Shown in pieces: positions 29,074 through 33,278 of a stretch of 33,278 nt of DNA. Source of the stretch: an uncultured Chloroflexota bacterium (GTDB lineage: Bacteria; Chloroflexota; Dehalococcoidia; CAUJGQ01); assembly GCA_937879875.1 (NCBI GenBank), contig CALFMN010000251.1:1-33278 (forward strand), given 5' to 3'. The notes under the pieces are model-generated. The model had not been told where the DNA came from. It did not search any database and was given only the letters and a program-made list of their open reading frames with translations. The position numbers and the translations under genes are program-made. Each line of letters starts with the position of its first letter. The stretch's first letter is position 1.

Positions 29074-30174
29074 TCAGATCAGCCGCGCGATCGCCGCCCC
29101 GGCCGCGCGGCAACCCGTCGCAAGCGTGCCATCCGGCCGCACGTCGACGGCTCCCGCGCGCAGCGCCTCGGTCGTGGCAGCACGCACCGCGCCGGCGGCA
29201 TCGAACTCACCCAGACGGTCGAGCAGCATCGCCCCGGCGAGGATCGTCGCGATCGGGTTCGCGCGGTCGCTGCCGGCAAGCGACGGCGCCGACCCGTGGA
29301 TCGGCTCGAAGTAGGCGCCATGCTCGCCGATGTTGCCGGATGGACAGAAGCCCAGCCCGCCGACCGTCGCACCGCCTAAATCGCTCAGCAGGTCGCCCAG
29401 AAAGTTTTCGCAGACGATTACGTCGAAGGCGTCGGGCTCAAGCACCAGCGCCTGGGCCATCGCGTCGGCGTAGCGATACTCGACCGCGATCTCGGGATAC
29501 TCGACGCTGACCTCGCCCACCACGGCGCGAAAAAAGGCATAGCCGCGCAAAACGTTGGCCTTGTCCACGCACGTCACCCGGCGCACCCCGTCGCGCGGGG
29601 CGCCGCTGCCGGTGCGGGCCAGATCGAAGGCGAAGCGCGCCACGCGCTCGCAGCCCCGCCGCGTGATCAGCATCGTGTCTGCCACCGCGTCGGCGGTCGC
29701 CACGCCGCGACCCCGCGAGGCGTACAGCCCTTCCGTATTCTCGCGCACGATCGCGTAGTCGATGCTGCCGGCCGAGCGGCCCGCGAGCGGAGACGATACG
29801 CCGTCGAGCAACCGGATCGGGCGCAGGTTGGCGAACAGATCGAGGCCGTTGCGCAGCACGCCGCCGAGAATGCCGGCCTCGGTGCCGTCCGGCAGACGTA
29901 CGCCGGGCAGGCCGACCGGACCCTTCAGCACGGCGTCGGCGGTGCGGCAGGCCGCGAACGTCTCCGCGCTCATTGGCTGACCGCTGCGCACGAAGCAGGC
30001 AGCGCCCGCCTCGTGCCGCTCGAACGTAAGCGAGCAGCCGGACCCCGCGGCCGCCGCCTCGAGCACCTGCACCGCGGCGTTCGTCACTTCCGGCCCGATG
30101 CCATCGCCCGGTATCAGCACGATACGGTAGGTGCGTCCGCCCGCGGACTCCGTCGCAGCAGCGGCTTCGCTCAC
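29074..30174 (-). CDS. Beta-decarboxylating dehydrogenase (isopropylmalate/isocitrate family)
   Basis: 366 residues. Family marks: IPGDGIGPEVT at the start, LRNGLDLFANLRP with substrate-binding Arg residues, VRENTEGLY, TCVDKANVLRGYAFFR with the catalytic Lys, VCENFLGDLLSDLGGATVGGLG with metal-binding Asp residues, and IHGSAPSLAG...ANPIATILAGAMLL for the nucleotide. VRENTEGLY resembles homoisocitrate and isocitrate dehydrogenases more than leucine-pathway enzymes. The nucleotide-loop position that is Asp in most NAD-linked members (SAPDIAG) is Ser here. Other leucine genes are absent from the window, so a tartrate-, malate- or homoisocitrate-like substrate is possible. The start is GTG at 30174, overlapping the stop of the upstream hydrolase (GTGA). 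Confidence 0.88.
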   Translation of the reverse strand: MSEAAAATESAGGRTYRIVLIPGDGIGPEVTNAAVQVLEAAAAGSGCSLTFERHEAGAACFVRSGQPMSAETFAACRTADAVLKGPVGLPGVRLPDGTEAGILGGVLRNGLDLFANLRPIRLLDGVSSPLAGRSAGSIDYAIVRENTEGLYASRGRGVATADAVADTMLITRRGCERVARFAFDLARTGSGAPRDGVRRVTCVDKANVLRGYAFFRAVVGEVSVEYPEIAVEYRYADAMAQALVLEPDAFDVIVCENFLGDLLSDLGGATVGGLGFCPSGNIGEHGAYFEPIHGSAPSLAGSDRANPIATILAGAMLLDRLGEFDAAGAVRAATTEALRAGAVDVRPDGTLATGCRAAGAAIARLI

Positions 30175-30962
30175 AGCTCAGCCCCATGCGCCAGTCCGGC
30201 CCAGCGGTCGAGGAACGGGCACACGGCCGCGTAGTAGGCGTCCGGGTTCTCGGTCATCGGCGCGTGCGCGGCCTCCGGCACCACGGTGAACTCGAGCGCG
30301 GGCACGGCCTCGACCAGCGCCTCGCAGTCGGGGCGCAAATGGTCGCGCTCGCCTGTGACGATCAGCGTTGGCGTCGTAAAGCCGGCCAGCTCGTCGGCCA
30401 AGAACGGCCGGCGCGCCAGCGCCTCGACGCCGATGCGGCGCAGACGCTCCTCCCACGCCGCGCGTCGCTCGAGATTACGCGGCGCTGTGCGCGAACCGCG
30501 CAGGAAGCCCTCCAGCCCCTGCCCGCGCAAGGCAATGGCGTTGCCTCGGTAGCGCGCTTCGCGGCCCCGCGTGCCGCCCAGCGCCGGCACGCAGACGGCC
30601 ACCACGGCCCGCGCTCGCGCCGGATGGCGCGCCGCGAACTCCAGCACCGTGCGACTGCCGCGCGAGTGTCCGCCGAGCAGCGGGCGCCGCAGGCCGAGCG
30701 CATCGAGCGCGTCCAGCAGATCATCGACGTGGTGTGGTCCGGCGTAGAGGTCGGGATCGGTCGGGGCGTGGGAGCGCCCCTGCCCACGCGGGTCGATCGC
30801 GATCAGGTGATAGCTGTCGAGCAGACCGCGCTGCGCGTAGAGCGCCAACTCGGCGAAGTCGTTGCCGCCGGGCAGCCAAACCAAGTCCGGTCCGTGCCCT
30901 GCCTGCACGTAGTTCAGCACGCCGCCGCGCGCTGCGATTGTGCCGCCGCTGACCGCCTCCAT
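30171..30962 (-). CDS. Alpha/beta hydrolase
   Basis: 263 residues from the ATG at 30962, preceded by GGAGGGAG five bases upstream; a longer frame from 31040 is less likely. The fold shows WLPGGNDFAELALY for the oxyanion region, IDPRGQGRS, the nucleophile elbow GGHSRGS, acid region GERDHLRPDC and catalytic His in PEAAHAPM. Substrate unknown. Coupled by a GTGA overlap to the beta-decarboxylating dehydrogenase, so both may act on one organic-acid route. It is not close in sequence to the hydrolase at 21183. Divergent from the first of the three glycine-rich membrane proteins. Confidence 0.9.
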   Translation of the reverse strand: MEAVSGGTIAARGGVLNYVQAGHGPDLVWLPGGNDFAELALYAQRGLLDSYHLIAIDPRGQGRSHAPTDPDLYAGPHHVDDLLDALDALGLRRPLLGGHSRGSRTVLEFAARHPARARAVVAVCVPALGGTRGREARYRGNAIALRGQGLEGFLRGSRTAPRNLERRAAWEERLRRIGVEALARRPFLADELAGFTTPTLIVTGERDHLRPDCEALVEAVPALEFTVVPEAAHAPMTENPDAYYAAVCPFLDRWAGLAHGAEL

Positions 30963-31109
30963 CGCTCCCTCCGCCGCATTCGCCGCCACAGTGCCACGCG
31001 CACGGTACGAATCGGGCAGAAGCACTGTCAACCGCAGCACGGCCGCAATGCGGTATGGTCAGACCGGCAGCAGGATCCGGCGATCGACCGGCGGCCCGAA
31101 CGGAACGAA

Positions 31110-31676
31110 ATGGACGAGGAGTCAGCTCGCACGCCGGCGCTCGACCCGGATACGCTCGCGCGCTACCCGCTGCGGGCCTGGCTGCCCGATCGCGACCGCG
31201 CGATCGCCGCGGTTGAGGAACTGCGCGCCGCCGGCTTTGCCAGTGAAGACGCGGTGCTGTGGCTGAGCGAACAGGCCGAGGCCAGCGACCGTGTTCCCGG
31301 CCGCGACCGCCAGGTCTTTCTGATCGTGGCGCGCGATTCGATCGCCGGAACCTATCTCGGGGCGTTCGTCGGCGCCGTGCTTGGCATCGTCGTTGCCCTG
31401 ATTCCAGCGGTACGCGACGCGGCCGGCGGCGCGTCGTTGCGCATGTTCGCGATCGCGGCGGTGCTGGGCGCCGTGGCCGGGGTCTTCGGCGGCTCGCTGC
31501 TGGGCATGGTGGCAGCGCTCGACCGCCAACGCGCCGGCAGCGATACGTACGCCGACCAGTTGCCCGAAGGCGCGACGCTGCTGCTGCTCTGCCCCCGCAG
31601 CGACGAGCAGGAGACACACGCTCTGGCGACCGTCGCACGCCTGGGCGGAACAAACGCCGGCCGCGGCTTCCCGTAA
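31110..31676 (+). CDS. Glycine-rich membrane protein, general-stress (YflT-like) type, copy 1
   Basis: 188 residues. The N-terminal half is a small alpha/beta domain (RAIAAVEELRAAGFASEDAVLWL) resembling the N-terminus of YflT/GSP17M-like stress proteins. Then two glycine-zipper membrane hairpins follow: TYLGAFVGAVLGIVVALIPA, and AVLGAVAGVFGGSLLGMVAALD. The motif ALDRQRAGSDTYADQLPEG comes next, then a C-terminal alpha/beta segment (LLLLCPR...THALATVARLGG). The next two genes have the same plan, so this is a tandem family. Role unknown; a membrane stress or lipid-binding role is an inference from the family. The ribosome site is weak. Confidence 0.75.
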   Translation: MDEESARTPALDPDTLARYPLRAWLPDRDRAIAAVEELRAAGFASEDAVLWLSEQAEASDRVPGRDRQVFLIVARDSIAGTYLGAFVGAVLGIVVALIPAVRDAAGGASLRMFAIAAVLGAVAGVFGGSLLGMVAALDRQRAGSDTYADQLPEGATLLLLCPRSDEQETHALATVARLGGTNAGRGFP

Positions 31677-31692
31677 CGCTGCTGCATTCGGT

Positions 31693-31735
31693 TTGCCAAG
31701 ATACTCCTTTTCAGGTATTGAACGCTTGGTCAATA
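31693..31735 (+). promoter_or_regulatory. Sigma70-like promoter overlapped by an inverted repeat
   Basis: TTGCCA (31693-31698) and TATTGA (31716-31721) are 17 bases apart, a good -35/-10 spacing. The -10 is itself the left half of TATTGA-N8-TCAATA (right half 31730-31735), a perfect six-base inverted repeat that would span the transcription start. This looks like an operator where a dimeric repressor could block the second stress-like gene. The region is AT-rich compared with the surroundings. Confidence 0.55.
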
Positions 31736-31788
31736 GCGCCACCATCATCGCAATCGTCCCGCGCGTCCCGAGTGGAAGGTGCGTCGCC

Positions 31789-32391
31789 ATGGTCGCCGCG
31801 GACTACGAAGGTCAGGCGCATATCGCGTTCATGCCGCAGACCGAGTTCACGCACTTCAACGTCATCGCCAGGCTACGTGATGAGCAAGCTGCCAGTTCGA
31901 TCGTCGCTACGCTGCGTGGCACCGGTTTCCCCGCGGGCGATGTGTCGGTGCTGGGTGCAGCCGGCGACGCGGTGCACACCGGCAGCGGTTTGACCGAGCT
32001 GGACGAATGGTTGCTGCGCGGCGTGGTGCGCGACGTCTTGGAGGGGGCATTGGCGGGCGGCGTCTGCGGCGCCGTGCTCGGTCTCGTCCTCAGCGCGCTG
32101 CCGCAGGTGCATCATACCGTGGCGGCTGCGGCCGCCTCAGGCTACGCACTCGCGGCGGCGCTGGGCGCGGTCGTGGGGATCGTTTCCGGTGGCCTGGTCG
32201 GCGGTGTTGCCGGGCTCGATCGCTCGCAAGCGGGTTCGGACACGTACGGAGACCAGATGGCGGACAGCTCGCGCGTCGTCGGCGTGCATGCATCCAGCCC
32301 GACGCAGCAGGCTGAGATCTGCGAGATCCTGCGTCGCTCGGGGGCGTTCGGACTGCGCACATTTGCCGACGGCGAGGAACCATCGCTGTGA
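31789..32391 (+). CDS. Glycine-rich membrane protein, general-stress (YflT-like) type, copy 2
   Basis: 200 residues from the ATG at 31789 (GGAAGG upstream). It starts MVAADYEGQAHIAF, then the stress-type domain FNVIARLRDEQAASSIVATLRGTGFPAGDVSVLG, then GVCGAVLGLVLSALPQ and a long Gly/Ala-rich membrane hairpin ending GIVSGGLVGGVAG. The family signature LDRSQAGSDTYGDQM follows and the C-terminus has VVGVHASSPTQQAEICEILRRSGA. Compared with copy 3 the similarity runs through the whole protein. It has its own candidate promoter and operator upstream. Confidence 0.8.
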   Translation: MVAADYEGQAHIAFMPQTEFTHFNVIARLRDEQAASSIVATLRGTGFPAGDVSVLGAAGDAVHTGSGLTELDEWLLRGVVRDVLEGALAGGVCGAVLGLVLSALPQVHHTVAAAAASGYALAAALGAVVGIVSGGLVGGVAGLDRSQAGSDTYGDQMADSSRVVGVHASSPTQQAEICEILRRSGAFGLRTFADGEEPSL

Positions 32392-32542
32392 ATATCGGTG
32401 GCCCTAATCCTGCGCCGCTGGCTCGCTGATCCCTCTGGCTGCGTTGCGAATAGCCCGCTCGGCAGTCCGCTCGACGGCCCTCCGCGTGCGAGCATCGAAT
32501 CGCAGAGCGCCCGCCCGCAACGACGCGTGGGGGTGATCTTCG

Positions 32543-33163
32543 ATGCCGGCAGCGGATTATGAAGGCACGGCACGTCAGCCGTTCCTGCCCAGGACGAGAA
32601 CCAGCCGCTTCAACGTCATCGCCCGCTTTCCGGACCCGGAGAGCGCCGCGCATGCGGTCGAACGTGTGCGCGCCAGCGGCGTACCGGAAGCCGAGGTGTC
32701 CGTACTCGGCGCCGAGGGCGACGCGGTCGAGCCGGGCAGCGGCCTGATGCGCTCCGATGCGAAAGTCGTTCGCTCCGTGTGGAATCAGGTCTGGCTCTGG
32801 GGTGTGGTCGGTGCGATCCTCGGCGCAGTCGTCGGCATCATCCTGATCCTGATTCCGGGCTTCCGCCACGCGATACATGCGCAGCTCGACTGGCCGGCCT
32901 TCATCGCGGCGATTCTGATCGGCGGCATCGTCGGAGCGATCGGCGGCTCGCTCGCCGGCATGGTGGGCGGACTTGACCGCTCAGCCGCCGATGTCGATAC
33001 CTACGGCGACGAGCTGGCGACCGGTCCCGAGTTAGTCGGCGTCCATACATCGGACGAACGGGAAACGCGTCTCGCTTCGGCGGCGTTGCGCGAGGCCGGG
33101 GCGACGGCGATCGATTCAGTGGCGCCGGGCGCCTCCGAGGCATCCGGCAGGACCACATCCTAG
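32543..33163 (+). CDS. Glycine-rich membrane protein, general-stress (YflT-like) type, copy 3
   Basis: 206 residues from the ATG at 32543 (GGGGGTGAT upstream). It starts MPAADYEGTARQPF, then FNVIARFPDPESAAHAVERVRASGVPEAEVSVLG, the membrane hairpins VVGAILGAVVGIILILIPG and IGGIVGAIGGSLAGMVG, and the signature GLDRSAADVDTYGDELATG. The C-terminal segment LVGVHTSDERETRLASAALREAGA is the last conserved part. It is closest to copy 2. Separated from it by 151 bases with no other ORF. Confidence 0.85.
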   Translation: MPAADYEGTARQPFLPRTRTSRFNVIARFPDPESAAHAVERVRASGVPEAEVSVLGAEGDAVEPGSGLMRSDAKVVRSVWNQVWLWGVVGAILGAVVGIILILIPGFRHAIHAQLDWPAFIAAILIGGIVGAIGGSLAGMVGGLDRSAADVDTYGDELATGPELVGVHTSDERETRLASAALREAGATAIDSVAPGASEASGRTTS

Positions 33164-33202
33164 CCGGACGAGCCTGTCTGCCGGAGCGCAGCGCAGACCG
33201 AT

Positions 33203-33240
33203 CCGGCTAGGGCGTGTTTGCACCGGCTAGAGCGTGTCTG
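33203..33240 (+). repeat. 18-bp direct repeat at the right edge
   Basis: CCGGCTAGGGCGTGTTTG (33203-33220) and CCGGCTAGAGCGTGTCTG (33223-33240) differ at two positions. The second copy is followed by AAAAATG. Sequences of the type AGCGTGTCTGAAAAAT resemble ends of some insertion sequences, so this could be an IS edge cut by the window. No transposase is visible. Confidence 0.5.
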
Positions 33241-33278
33241 AAAAATGTTCGAACCATCGTTCCGTGGCTGGTCGTGAG

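Overview
The window is a GC-rich bacterial chromosome segment read almost end to end as ordinary single-copy genes. No phage, plasmid, CRISPR array or rRNA is visible. Gene content best fits a Chloroflexota-like or otherwise deep-branching high-GC aerobic heterotroph: several acyl-CoA dehydrogenases, two luciferase-like monooxygenases, a large LuxR-type ATPase regulator, a CopC-CopD-cytochrome fusion, and TolB-like propellers. This placement is inference from gene families, not from a phylogenetic marker.

Layout. 1-1000: the end of an unknown gene, a paired hairpin repeat, and two tRNA-Ser genes (GGA and CGA) on the minus strand. 1.2-9.0 kb: an SDR dehydrogenase; a minus-strand block with a secreted lytic transglycosylase-like protein, a propeller lipoprotein and a DedA membrane protein; a site-2 protease with an HD-domain protein on the plus strand; then a minus-strand pair (acidic unknown protein and P-loop kinase). 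9.1-13.4 kb: two acyl-CoA dehydrogenases, an FAD-dependent oxidoreductase and a small LysM protein. 13.5-18.4 kb: the copper/cytochrome fusion on the minus strand, divergent from a secreted protein with a predicted mature N-terminal histidine, a propeller protein and a degenerate GGDEF protein. 18.4-22.1 kb: two luciferase-like oxidoreductases, two small ORFs (one a zinc ribbon) and an alpha/beta hydrolase. 22.2-25.6 kb: a broken LuxR-family regulator carrying a short non-autonomous transposon, then a secreted cupin. 25.7-31 kb: a third acyl-CoA dehydrogenase, a zinc-ribbon Ser/Thr kinase, a beta-decarboxylating dehydrogenase and another hydrolase. 31.1-33.2 kb: three tandem related glycine-rich membrane proteins resembling general-stress proteins. 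An 18-bp direct repeat lies at the right edge.

The three acyl-CoA dehydrogenases, SDR, FAD oxidoreductase, luciferase-like enzymes and hydrolases suggest breakdown of lipid-like or cyclic compounds, but no complete pathway can be assembled. Gene pairs are tightly packed: four junctions share a 4-base GTGA start/stop overlap and a fifth probably uses TTGA.

The most notable non-coding structure is (i) a 119-bp element with imperfect 32-bp terminal inverted repeats inserted at a duplicated TA inside the LuxR-type gene, where excision in silico restores the reading frame, and (ii) three different intergenic families of head-to-head palindromic repeats, two of them at convergent gene junctions, one showing compensatory base changes between its copies. 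The most interesting protein lead is the small secreted protein at 15970-16518, which may present a histidine brace beside the CopC-CopD gene.
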